The notes beneath the pieces were generated by a model. It worked only from the letters and a program-made list of their open reading frames with translations, searched no databases and was not told the DNA's origin. The translations under genes and the position numbers were made by a program. A DNA stretch of 39,851 nt, taken from positions 1 through 39,851 of the forward strand of contig DATCTT010000135.1 in the NCBI GenBank assembly GCA_036567845.1, written 5' to 3'. Shown here in pieces: positions 32,202-39,851 of this stretch (positions within the stretch are counted from its first letter, which is position 1; every line of letters begins with the position of its first letter). The stretch is from MWAR01 sp036567845. Its GTDB lineage: Bacteria; Muiribacteriota; Ozemobacteria; Ozemobacterales; Ozemobacteraceae.

Positions 32202-34219
32202 ACCTGCCCGGAAGGCCCGTTCCCGTTGCTGGGGTGGGCGTGATCGTGTTTCTCACGGCGCTCGCACTGTTTCTGCCGATGCTCCAGCCCGGAATCGGCT
32301 GGTACAATGCCCCCGAGCTTGTCTGCGCCGCCATGACCCTTGATGTTCCGCATTCCCCCGGTTACCCGCTGTTCACCCGCCTTGCCCGTCTCGCGATCGG
32401 GATCGTTCCCTGGGGCGAGCCAGCCTGGCGGGTCAATCTGCTTTCGGCCCTGCTCGGGGCGCTTGCGACAGCGTTCTGGGCCGCCCTGCTGACGAGGTGG
32501 GGTGCTGGGCAACGGGCGGCCGTTTGCGCCGCCATCTGGATTGCCTCGGTTCCCGTTTTCTGGGAACAGGCAACCTCGTCTGAAGTATATACACTCGAAT
32601 GTTTTATCCTGGCTGCGTTTCTGCTGGCTGCCACCGCGTGCCGTGAGGGACCGGTGACGGGATGGAAGGGACTGTTTGCAGGGCTGACCCTTTCTCTTGG
32701 GCTGACCCACCGCCCGACGTTTCTGCTTCTGGCATTCGCAGCAGTCATCCTGATCTCCGGAACAGGCATCTCTGGCCGGATCACCTCCCGCGGGGTGGCG
32801 TGCTTCGTTGCTGGCATCCTGGTCGGGGGGCTTCCGGCGCTCGATCTCTACCTCCGCCTCCAGAGCGAAAGGCGCATCCTCATTGATCCACTCATCGGAA
32901 GAGGCTTCGAGGGGTTCTGGGGCTTCTTCACGGGGGCGGAGTACCGGAAGGCACTTGGGGTGTTCGGACCTGCCGAACTGATCCAGCGGCTTGGCGGATG
33001 GGGAAGCACCGTCGCCGGTGCCGGCGTCGCCATGCCCGTTCTGGCCGGCGTCGGTCTCATTCCTCTGCTCCGGGGCGCAATCCAAGCGAGGCATTTTTCG
33101 CTTGCCTGCATCTGGATCATCGCCGTCAACTCGGGATTCGTGCTCAACTACAACGCCTTCGAAGCCCAGACGATGCTGCTTCCATCTTTGATGGGATTGG
33201 CCGGTCTCGCGGCCATTCCGCTTTCATGGCTTGAAGAACGGTATTGGAAGGCGGGACGTGTGGCCGTGGCGGTTCTTGCGGTATTTTCGGTTCTGTTCGG
33301 CGCCACGGGGCTCAGTCCGAGAACGAGGGAGCCCGAAGAGTTCACCCGGAGGCTGGCATCCGTTGCCCCTCCCGGATCGATGCTGCTGATGAACAACGAT
33401 ATCGAGTTCCGTCCATTCTATTATCTGCGCCTGGTGCATGGTTTTCGGTCGGATATCGGCATTCGCCTCGTGGATGCGATCACCGACGCTGATGCGGCCG
33501 ATCTCGCTCCCGAAGTCTCCCGCATTCCGATGTTCGGCTCACTCGTGTATCCACCGGATGCCGTCGACGTTCTTGGGAGTCGGTTTCGTATCGAACCACG
33601 GGGATATCTCTGGCAAATTCAGCCCCGGGAAAACGTGAACACACCGGTGATGCCGCCAGCATCCTGGACGGTCGTCGAGGCGCCGTCCGGGGCACGTGTC
33701 TGGTTTGATCCCAAGATAAGGTTTTATTCCTACGGCGGCAGCACCGAACGAGAATCACCCGCGGCACCCGGCCCAAACGACATCGTCCAGTACCGGTATT
33801 TTGTCGATGCCGCGTCCGTGAGCACGCCGTTCATCCTGGCGGCGGAGCTCACCGATGAGGCGGGAACCGGATTCGAGGAGGCTGGTGCGAAAACAGGGCA
33901 CGACATTCATCTCGCAGGTGTAGAAACGAAACGCCTGGTGCAGCGCACGATTATCGTTCCACCTGACGTGAAGCGGGGCGACATGCGCTTTCGGGTTTCC
34001 CTCCTGTCGATAGCCGAACGCAGCCCCTCCGTCAGGCTTGTCGAAACACTTCCCGGAGCTCATCCGCTGAATCGTGACGGGGAAACCGAACTGTTCCGGC
34101 TCAAGCATGGGTTGGGGGGAAAGTGGCTCGTTGCTGCCGGACCGGTAACGGCATCCCCAGGCGCGACGGCCACGTATGTCATCGACACCGCCTTGTCCCC
34201 GCCTCCAATCATTCCTTGA
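32195..34219 (+). CDS. DUF2723 (TMEM260-like) membrane glycosyltransferase-like protein
   Basis: The 674-residue protein has about 10 membrane helices in residues 10-390 and a soluble, beta-rich C-terminal region (about 400-674). The first loop carries the DUF2723 signature: YNAPELVCAAMTLDVPHSPGYPL (residues 37-59). The family includes TMEM260, a protein O-mannosyltransferase using dolichol-type donors. In most members the acidic pair of this loop reads D-x-x-E; here the D is N38 while E41 is kept, which may weaken catalysis. The role in bacteria is probably glycan transfer in the envelope. ATG 32195 overlaps the stop of the cNMP gene (ATGCTGA), so the two are translationally coupled. The islet TATATA is at 32586-32591. 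Confidence 0.8.
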   Translation: MLNLPGRPVPVAGVGVIVFLTALALFLPMLQPGIGWYNAPELVCAAMTLDVPHSPGYPLFTRLARLAIGIVPWGEPAWRVNLLSALLGALATAFWAALLTRWGAGQRAAVCAAIWIASVPVFWEQATSSEVYTLECFILAAFLLAATACREGPVTGWKGLFAGLTLSLGLTHRPTFLLLAFAAVILISGTGISGRITSRGVACFVAGILVGGLPALDLYLRLQSERRILIDPLIGRGFEGFWGFFTGAEYRKALGVFGPAELIQRLGGWGSTVAGAGVAMPVLAGVGLIPLLRGAIQARHFSLACIWIIAVNSGFVLNYNAFEAQTMLLPSLMGLAGLAAIPLSWLEERYWKAGRVAVAVLAVFSVLFGATGLSPRTREPEEFTRRLASVAPPGSMLLMNNDIEFRPFYYLRLVHGFRSDIGIRLVDAITDADAADLAPEVSRIPMFGSLVYPPDAVDVLGSRFRIEPRGYLWQIQPRENVNTPVMPPASWTVVEAPSGARVWFDPKIRFYSYGGSTERESPAAPGPNDIVQYRYFVDAASVSTPFILAAELTDEAGTGFEEAGAKTGHDIHLAGVETKRLVQRTIIVPPDVKRGDMRFRVSLLSIAERSPSVRLVETLPGAHPLNRDGETELFRLKHGLGGKWLVAAGPVTASPGATATYVIDTALSPPPIIP

Positions 34220-34280
34220 TTTCCCCGGGACCCCCGGATATAATGCATCGGCCTCGTAACTCTTTCATCGGGGAATCTTT

Positions 34281-36287
34281 TTGCCGCACGCATTTCTCTT
34301 CGAAGTCGGTTTTTGGGGGCTCCCCTTCGGAGCTCTCGGTCGTGACTTCCGGGATACTCCGCAGCTCGCGCTGGGAGTCTTCACCCGGGAGCGGCTTCCT
34401 TCTGCACGCGCCCGTGTCTGGGTGAGTTCCCGGCGAATCGCCTTGCTTGTCGACGGCATTCCCGAATCCCAACCGGACCAGACGATCGAAATACGTGGTC
34501 CGAAGGCCTCGGTCGCGTATGATTTCAATCGCCTTCCCACACCGGCTGCGCATGGTTTCGCATCGGCGCAGGGTGTCGAGTCGAAGGATCTGTTCATCAA
34601 GGATGTGGACGGGGAAAAGTTCCTGTTCGCCCGACGGGGCACGAAGGGAAAACCTGCCGCGGATCTGATTCCGAAGCTCATTCCGGCCATCGTTGCCACC
34701 TTCCCCTGGCTTTGCCGGCCCTGGGCGGCCGAGATGCTGTTTCCGCAACCACCGGCCTATATCTGCGCCTTGCTCGATGACCGTCTCCTGCCGTGCGTGG
34801 TCGACGGGGTGACGCCCGGGCGCGAAACCGGCCTGCTCGAAGGGGGGGTGTTCAGGAAGATCAGCGTTCCGACCGCCTCGGAGTATCCGGGGATCATGCA
34901 CGGTCTCGGACTGAGCCCGCTTCCATCAGATCGTCAGAAGCAGATCGAATCGCATTTCCAGTCGATCGTCGCGACGGGGGGAACGATTCGGAAAGAGCGT
35001 CAGCATCTCGACCGGATCACGTTCGAGGTCGAACGCCCCCAGCCCGTGACGCTGAACCTCACGGATGAGATAGCTGCCGGTCTTCCTGAGCCGGTATATC
35101 TGCAGATTCTCTGTGATTCGCCGGCGTATCTGCCCATCGAATCGTCGCGGGGCGGCATGACGGCCGGAATTGTGGGGTTTGTCGAAAAGCGCAGCCTTGC
35201 CCCGAACGAAATCGAGGTGCGTACGCGGGAACTCACCTCGAGGCTGAAGATCGCCGCTGATCTCTGGCGGGAAGACAAATCCCGGCCCCTCGACGAGCTC
35301 GCCGCAGGACTTCGGCTTCTCCCTTCGATTTCCGGCGGAGGCACGCTGTATGACGCGGCCCTGACGATTTCCCGGAAGGCCCAGTTTCTCAGCGGCATGC
35401 CGGGGCTTTCCGAAAACATGCAGGAGGCGCTCATCGACCGTGTCATCCTGCTGACGATGTCGGAATACGGCTTCAGCACGGTCCGCCGGTTCCCCGCTCT
35501 TGCCGGGCAGATGCTTCCGCTCGTTGCTGAGGTGCAGGGAATGCCCCCGGAAACCGTCGCGATCCTGCGTGACACCGCCGGCTGCTGGGCCGGACGCGAG
35601 ATCGTTCCGGAGAGCCGCACGGCGCTTCTCTGCTCTCTCGCCGGTCTCCTGACCAAGTTGCGCAACGTCGCGACGGAACCTGAGCGGGAAGCGCTCATGG
35701 ACCGGATCATCGCATTGCTCGATGCAAAAAGTATATATATCGATATATATAAAGCCCTGGACGGCCCCGAAAATCCGGTGCCGCAGGGGCTCTGGCTTGA
35801 CGCCCTGGGACGCCGGATGCAGCGGGAAGGGCTTGACATCCGTCGGTTCGGCTGGCTTTCGGCGGACGACCGGCTCGATCCTGCCTCGTTTCTCGATGCA
35901 GCCCGGACCTGGAAGGAAGGGCCGCCTCCCGACACGGAGCTGCTGCGCACTCTTCTGCAGAGGCTCCAGACGCGCCTTGCATCGTTTCCGCCCACCGAGC
36001 TCCCCTACCAGGCCGAGACGGCTCCCGAAAAGGCACTTGCCGGATGTCTGGAGCGGCTCGAAAAGCCTCAGTGCCTTTCCCTCACCGGAATCTACACCGA
36101 GCTTGTCGCGGGCCGGATCGAGGCAGAGGCCTGCCTGATGGATCTTCCCGAAACATCCCCAATAACGCCGGACGTTCAGCGGCGGGTCTCCCTGCTGCAC
36201 CGGTTCCGGAAACAGCTGCTCCGACTGCCGTTCCTTGCCACCGCAGGAAAACCCATGGTGACGGCCTCGGCCGGAGGTGCTGCATGA
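34281..36287 (+). CDS. glyS: Highly divergent glycyl-tRNA synthetase beta subunit
   Basis: The 668-residue protein aligns by pattern with bacterial GlyRS beta (about 690). FLFEVGFWGLP (5-15) stands for LLVEIGTEELP; the SSRRIALLVDGIPESQPD strand, RGPKASVAYD and AAHGFA are recognisable; the C-terminus ends in an anticodon-binding-type helix (VSLLHRFRKQLLRLPF). Many conserved blocks are eroded. GTEELP reads GFWGLP, the GHRF region reads GLLEGGVF, and the ADKLDTLVG and SKDPFALRR blocks are absent (LAGLLTKLRNVA instead). TTG at 34281 is the start, with GGGGA about six bases upstream. glyQ (alpha) is not in the window. A 20-bp AT palindrome lies at 35732-35751. It may be an active but divergent subunit or a derived paralogue. 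Confidence 0.8.
   Translation: MPHAFLFEVGFWGLPFGALGRDFRDTPQLALGVFTRERLPSARARVWVSSRRIALLVDGIPESQPDQTIEIRGPKASVAYDFNRLPTPAAHGFASAQGVESKDLFIKDVDGEKFLFARRGTKGKPAADLIPKLIPAIVATFPWLCRPWAAEMLFPQPPAYICALLDDRLLPCVVDGVTPGRETGLLEGGVFRKISVPTASEYPGIMHGLGLSPLPSDRQKQIESHFQSIVATGGTIRKERQHLDRITFEVERPQPVTLNLTDEIAAGLPEPVYLQILCDSPAYLPIESSRGGMTAGIVGFVEKRSLAPNEIEVRTRELTSRLKIAADLWREDKSRPLDELAAGLRLLPSISGGGTLYDAALTISRKAQFLSGMPGLSENMQEALIDRVILLTMSEYGFSTVRRFPALAGQMLPLVAEVQGMPPETVAILRDTAGCWAGREIVPESRTALLCSLAGLLTKLRNVATEPEREALMDRIIALLDAKSIYIDIYKALDGPENPVPQGLWLDALGRRMQREGLDIRRFGWLSADDRLDPASFLDAARTWKEGPPPDTELLRTLLQRLQTRLASFPPTELPYQAETAPEKALAGCLERLEKPQCLSLTGIYTELVAGRIEAEACLMDLPETSPITPDVQRRVSLLHRFRKQLLRLPFLATAGKPMVTASAGGAA
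35732..35751. repeat. Perfect 20-bp AT-rich palindrome inside glyS
   Basis: TATATATATCGATATATATA reads the same on both strands and lies in GC-rich coding sequence. It encodes the residues around IYIDIYK and forces rare ATA codons. See the finding on TATATA islets. Confidence 0.9.
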
Positions 36288-36381
36288 ACGGGAGATCACG
36301 AAGTGTGTTTTCCATGTCGTCAAATATTTCAGATACTTTATATCCGTATCGTTCCAACCATCCAGCAGGAGGAATACACGA
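36288..36381 (+). promoter_or_regulatory. AT-rich leader region before lon
   Basis: This 94-base gap is the only clear break in the right-hand cluster. It holds AAATATTT and a TACTTTATATCC stretch that could supply a -10 element. TTTCCA (36309-36314) and GATACT (36332-36337) are 17 bp apart but both match consensus weakly. No CIRCE element (TTAGCACTC inverted repeat) is seen. A separate promoter for lon is plausible. Confidence 0.35.
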
Positions 36382-39075
36382 ATGACCGCATCCGAAGATC
36401 ATCCCACCAATCCCACCAATCCTCCCTCCGGCTCAAGCCGGGAAGGCATCAAGGGTACGTATCCGCTCCTCCCCCTGCGTGATGTCGTCGTCTTCCCCTA
36501 CATGGTCGTGCCGCTGTTCGTCGGCCGCAAGAAGTCGATTCGGTCGATCGAGGAAGCGATGATGAAGGACCGCAAGATCATCCTCTGCGCGCAGAAGAAT
36601 CCGAAGACGGACGATCCGAGCGTCGACGATCTCTACATGACCGGAACGGTCGCCGAGATCCTCCAGCTGCTGAAGCTGCCCGACGGCATTCTCAAGATTC
36701 TCGTTGAGGGCACCACGCGGGTGCGGATCGACAAGTTCCTCAAGGAGGATGACTGTTTCGAGGTGGACGTCGCGGAAGTGACGATCGCCGATGAGAAGAC
36801 GGTAGAGCTGCAGGCACTGATGCGGAACGTGATCAGCCTGTTCGAGCAGTATGTGAAGCTGAACAAGAAGATCCCGCTCGAGGTGATCATGGTCGCGAAT
36901 AACGTCGAGGAGCCGGGGCGGCTCGCCGACATCATCACGGCCCACCTGACGCTGAAAGTCGAGGAGAAACAGGAGATTCTCGAGGCGTTCGAGCCGCGTG
37001 CCCGGCTCGAGAAGATTGCGACGATCCTCAATCGCGAGCTCGAGATCATGATGGTCGAGAAGAAGATCCGCGGCCAGGTGCGCAAGCAGATGGAGCAGAT
37101 CCAGAAGGAATACTACCTGCGCGAGCAGATGAAGGCCATCCAGAAGGAGCTGGGCGAGGGCGAGGATCGCGGCGACGAGCTCGAAGAGCTGAAGGAAGCG
37201 ATTGCGAAGGCGAAGATGCCCGAGGATGCGCGGACGAAGGCCGACAAGGAACTGAACAAGCTGATGAAGATGCCGCCCGGCTCGGCCGAGGCGACGGTGT
37301 CACGCAACTACATCGACTGGCTCGTTTCGCTCCCGTGGGCCAAGCAGTCGAAGGACCGCATCGACATCGAAAAATGCGAAAACATCCTCAACGAGGATCA
37401 TTTCGGCCTGAAGAAGGTCAAGGAACGGATCATAGAATATCTTGCGGTATGTAAACTCAAGAAATCGATCAAGGGGCCGATCCTGTGCCTCATCGGGCCC
37501 CCCGGCGTTGGCAAGACGTCGTTGGGACGGTCGATCGCCCGTTCTCTCAACCGCAAATTCGCCCGCATCTCGCTTGGCGGCATGCGGGATGAAGCCGAAA
37601 TCCGCGGCCACCGCCGGACCTATATCGGCGCATTGCCCGGCCGGATCATCCAGGCCCTGCGCGACACCGGCACCCGCAACCCCGTAATCCTGCTCGACGA
37701 GATCGACAAGATGGGCATGGATTTCCGCGGGGATCCGAGTTCGGCGCTCCTTGAGGTGCTCGATCCCGAGCAGAACTACACATTCTCAGATCACTTCATC
37801 GCGACGCCATTCGACCTTTCCAAGGTGCTGTTCCTGACGACGGCGAACGTGCCTCACACGATTCCGCCCGCCCTGAAGGACCGTCTCGAGATCGTCTACC
37901 TCCCCGGCTACACCGAGGAGGAAAAGGTCCAGATTGCGAAGAAATACCTGGTTCCCAAACAGCTCGAGTCGAATGGCATCGACAAGTATGACGTGAAGGT
38001 CGAGGATTCCGCAATCATCGACGTGATCCGCAAATACACCCGCGAGTCGGGTGTTCGCAGCCTCGAGCGCGAGCTGGCCGCGATCGGACGCAAGATCGCC
38101 CGAAACATCATCCACAAGCTGCAGAAGGCCGACATCAAGGCCGCGGACACCGACGAGAAGGACGAGAAGGAGGCTCCGGCCGAAACCGCAGCAGAGCCGA
38201 AGAACGGAAAAGAGCCGAAGGAATCGAAGGAGCAGAAGGAAAAAAGCGCTGCCGAGGCGAAGGCACCGAAGCTGACCGAAGCCGAGATAGCGGCTCGGGA
38301 AGCGGTGGGCCAGATCGTCGTTTCGGCCGGAAACGTCGAATCGTATCTTGGCGTGCCGACCTTCCACCTTGACAAGAAGGAGGAGCGCGATGAGATCGGC
38401 GTCGTGACGGGACTCGCCTGGACGGAAGTCGGCGGCACGATCCTCCCGATCGAAGTGGCAGTGATGCCCGGCCGCGGCAAGATCATCCTCACCGGCTCTC
38501 TGGGCAACGTGATGAAGGAGTCGGTCCACGCCGGCATCTCGTATCTGCGCAGCCACGCGGAGGAGCTGCGAATGCGGCCGATCGATTACGACAAGATCGA
38601 TCTGCATGTGCATTTCCCCGAGGGCGGCATTCCGAAGGACGGCCCTTCGGCAGGTATTGCTATCGCGACAGCTATATATTCTGCGCTGAACGAGGTCCCG
38701 GTGAGCAGCGATGTGGCCATGACGGGTGAAATCACGCTGCGGGGCAAGGTGCTTCCGGTCGGCGGCATCAAGGAGAAATTGCTTGCTGCGCACCGTCACA
38801 ACATTCACAACATCATCCTGTCGGTCGAGAACGAGAAGGATCTCACCGAGATCCCCGAGGAGATCCGGAAGGTAATGAACATCACCCGGGTGAAGAGCGC
38901 GTCGGAAGTTCTCGCGCTTGCCCTCAAGGGCGAACCGAAGAAGACGCCGCTCGAGTTCCCGGGGTATCCGTTCGGTGAGAAGGCCGGGAAGAAAAAGCGT
39001 CTCAAGGACCTCGGCCGCGAGAAGCGGGAAATTGCAGTCAAGAAATCGCATCGGAAACGGAGCCCGAAGGTATGA
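36382..39075 (+). CDS. lon: ATP-dependent protease Lon
   Basis: This 897-residue AAA+ serine protease degrades damaged and regulatory proteins in the cytoplasm. The N-terminal substrate-binding domain starts at LLPLRDVVVFPYM (29-41). Walker A is GPPGVGKT (372-379) and Walker B VILLDEID (435-442). The catalytic dyad is Ser756 in PKDGPSAG and Lys797 in GGIKEKL. It is longer than usual by a Lys/Glu/Ala-rich linker (about 580-630) between the AAA+ lid and protease domain, and has a very basic C-terminal tail (KKKRLKDLGREKR and onward). ATG 36382 has AGGAGGAA about nine bases upstream. engB overlaps its stop. TATATA at 38673-38678 is an AT islet. Confidence 0.98.
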   Translation: MTASEDHPTNPTNPPSGSSREGIKGTYPLLPLRDVVVFPYMVVPLFVGRKKSIRSIEEAMMKDRKIILCAQKNPKTDDPSVDDLYMTGTVAEILQLLKLPDGILKILVEGTTRVRIDKFLKEDDCFEVDVAEVTIADEKTVELQALMRNVISLFEQYVKLNKKIPLEVIMVANNVEEPGRLADIITAHLTLKVEEKQEILEAFEPRARLEKIATILNRELEIMMVEKKIRGQVRKQMEQIQKEYYLREQMKAIQKELGEGEDRGDELEELKEAIAKAKMPEDARTKADKELNKLMKMPPGSAEATVSRNYIDWLVSLPWAKQSKDRIDIEKCENILNEDHFGLKKVKERIIEYLAVCKLKKSIKGPILCLIGPPGVGKTSLGRSIARSLNRKFARISLGGMRDEAEIRGHRRTYIGALPGRIIQALRDTGTRNPVILLDEIDKMGMDFRGDPSSALLEVLDPEQNYTFSDHFIATPFDLSKVLFLTTANVPHTIPPALKDRLEIVYLPGYTEEEKVQIAKKYLVPKQLESNGIDKYDVKVEDSAIIDVIRKYTRESGVRSLERELAAIGRKIARNIIHKLQKADIKAADTDEKDEKEAPAETAAEPKNGKEPKESKEQKEKSAAEAKAPKLTEAEIAAREAVGQIVVSAGNVESYLGVPTFHLDKKEERDEIGVVTGLAWTEVGGTILPIEVAVMPGRGKIILTGSLGNVMKESVHAGISYLRSHAEELRMRPIDYDKIDLHVHFPEGGIPKDGPSAGIAIATAIYSALNEVPVSSDVAMTGEITLRGKVLPVGGIKEKLLAAHRHNIHNIILSVENEKDLTEIPEEIRKVMNITRVKSASEVLALALKGEPKKTPLEFPGYPFGEKAGKKKRLKDLGREKREIAVKKSHRKRSPKV

Positions 39076-39851
39076 CCGTGCAAGTCACCTCGGCCATCTT
39101 CAGTGCCTGCGTTACGGCAAAAGACGCTCTGCCGGCCGACGGGCTTCCGATCATCGCCCTCGTCGGCCGCAGCAACGTCGGAAAATCCTCGCTCATCAAT
39201 ACCCTGGCGGGCCGGCGCGAACTCGCGAAGACCAGTTCGACGCCCGGGAAAACGCTGACGATCAACTTCTACCAGTTCAACGAGGCGTTCTACATCGTCG
39301 ATCTGCCGGGGTATGGCTATGCGAAGGCGTCCAAAGTGACGCGGGAGCGGATCCAGAAGATGATGGACGAGTTCTTCGAGTCGTGTTCGGCCTTGAAAGC
39401 CGTTGTCCAGATCCTGGACCTGCGACATGCGCCCAGCTCGCTCGACAAGCAGATGTTCCGCTGGATCCAGGACCGCGGATTCCGGTATCTCGCGGTGATG
39501 AACAAGGCGGACAAGTTGTCGAACCAGCAGCAGGCGCGCATGTTCCGTCAGATCCTGAAGGATTTGCATGCCGACGCCCCGGCCATTGTCTTTTCGACGC
39601 AGACCAGCCAAGGCCGCGACGAGGTGCTTGAAGCCTTCACGCGTCTGGCCTCTGGCGAAGAGGTGGCGATCCCGACACAGCGGCAGCGCCGCCAAGAGCG
39701 CCAGGGTGGAGGGGCCGGCGGGGATGCACGACGGCCGCGCCGTGACAGGCCTCAGGGTCAGAAAGGCCAAAATGTGCCCGGAAAACCGCGTCAGCAGACG
39801 GATGGGGCCGCGGAGGGCGCATCGACAGCCACTTCGGCACAAGAGAACCCG
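39072..39851 (+). CDS. engB: Ribosome-biogenesis GTP-binding protein EngB/YsxC (3' truncated by window)
   Basis: The frame opens at ATG 39072, overlapping the lon stop (ATGA), and is still open at the window end, giving 260 codons without a stop. The TrmE-Era-EngA-EngB GTPase signature is clear: G1 GRSNVGKSS (32-40), the STPGKT switch, G3 DLPGYGYA (77-84) and G4 NKAD (144-147). EngB assists assembly of the large ribosomal subunit. The conserved core ends near residue 195. The rest is an Arg/Gln/Gly/Ala-rich disordered tail (for example RQRRQERQGGG) of more than 60 residues, not present in typical ~200-residue members. It was probably co-transcribed and co-translated with lon. Confidence 0.95.
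   Translation, partial: MTVQVTSAIFSACVTAKDALPADGLPIIALVGRSNVGKSSLINTLAGRRELAKTSSTPGKTLTINFYQFNEAFYIVDLPGYGYAKASKVTRERIQKMMDEFFESCSALKAVVQILDLRHAPSSLDKQMFRWIQDRGFRYLAVMNKADKLSNQQQARMFRQILKDLHADAPAIVFSTQTSQGRDEVLEAFTRLASGEEVAIPTQRQRRQERQGGGAGGDARRPRRDRPQGQKGQNVPGKPRQQTDGAAEGASTATSAQENP

Noticed and set aside
34926..36323. 465-codon minus-strand frame opposite glyS
   Set aside because: Antisense shadow; the glyS frame keeps GlyRS beta patterns and ribosome-site spacing.
37786..39842. Minus-strand frames (421 and 345 codons) opposite lon and engB
   Set aside because: Both lie opposite genes with complete catalytic motifs and show no domain of their own.

Overview
The window is GC-rich bacterial chromosome carrying 22 protein-coding genes that I accept (20 complete single genes, one low-GC hypothetical and one truncated at the right edge), plus the last codons of a gene at the left edge. 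I see no rRNA, tRNA, CRISPR array, transposase or phage gene. The organism looks like a diderm bacterium: it has TamB, a small outer-membrane beta-barrel ending in Phe, and three lipoproteins with lipoboxes. It also has sigma70-type promoters, a GlyQS-type glycyl-tRNA synthetase beta subunit and pilin/type II secretion-like parts. The mix of divergent housekeeping genes and large orphan secreted proteins suggests a deep-branching, mostly uncultured phylum. Candidatus Riflebacteria/Ozemobacteria is my low-confidence guess; nothing here proves it.

Left part (1-6255): a PLP aminotransferase, a SRAP/YedK-type DNA-protein crosslink sensor, a low-GC orphan, a two-TM GIDE-like membrane protein, seryl-tRNA synthetase with an enlarged N-terminal arm, and a DUF1186/SEC-C protein coupled to serS.

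Middle part (6273-22094) is an accessory, envelope-oriented region with genes on both strands. It holds a clostripain-type lipoprotein protease, an 860-residue secreted protein of unknown family, a zinc-metalloprotease lipoprotein, a GAF-GGDEF protein with an altered active site and an intact I-site, and a secreted XendoU-type endoribonuclease. These are followed by a tail-anchored HEAT-repeat protein, a lipoprotein/beta-barrel gene pair, a small two-TM protein and a pilin-like protein. Convergent gene ends carry near-perfect palindromes.

Right part (22675-39851): HU with a consensus promoter and strong terminator, then a long same-strand cluster. Its order is tamB, a lone T2SS-F gene, a nucleotide-transporter-like MFS/HEAT protein, a cNMP-binding protein with a dead GGDEF domain, a DUF2723 (TMEM260-like) glycosyltransferase, a very divergent glyS, lon and engB. 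Tight spacing and start/stop overlaps indicate co-transcribed blocks.

The most notable items are the bacterial XendoU enzyme, the transporter/HEAT plus cNMP/pseudo-GGDEF pair, the eroded GlyRS beta subunit, the secreted orphan flanked by two lipoprotein proteases, and recurrent TATATA islets inside GC-rich coding sequence, including a perfect 20-bp palindrome in glyS.
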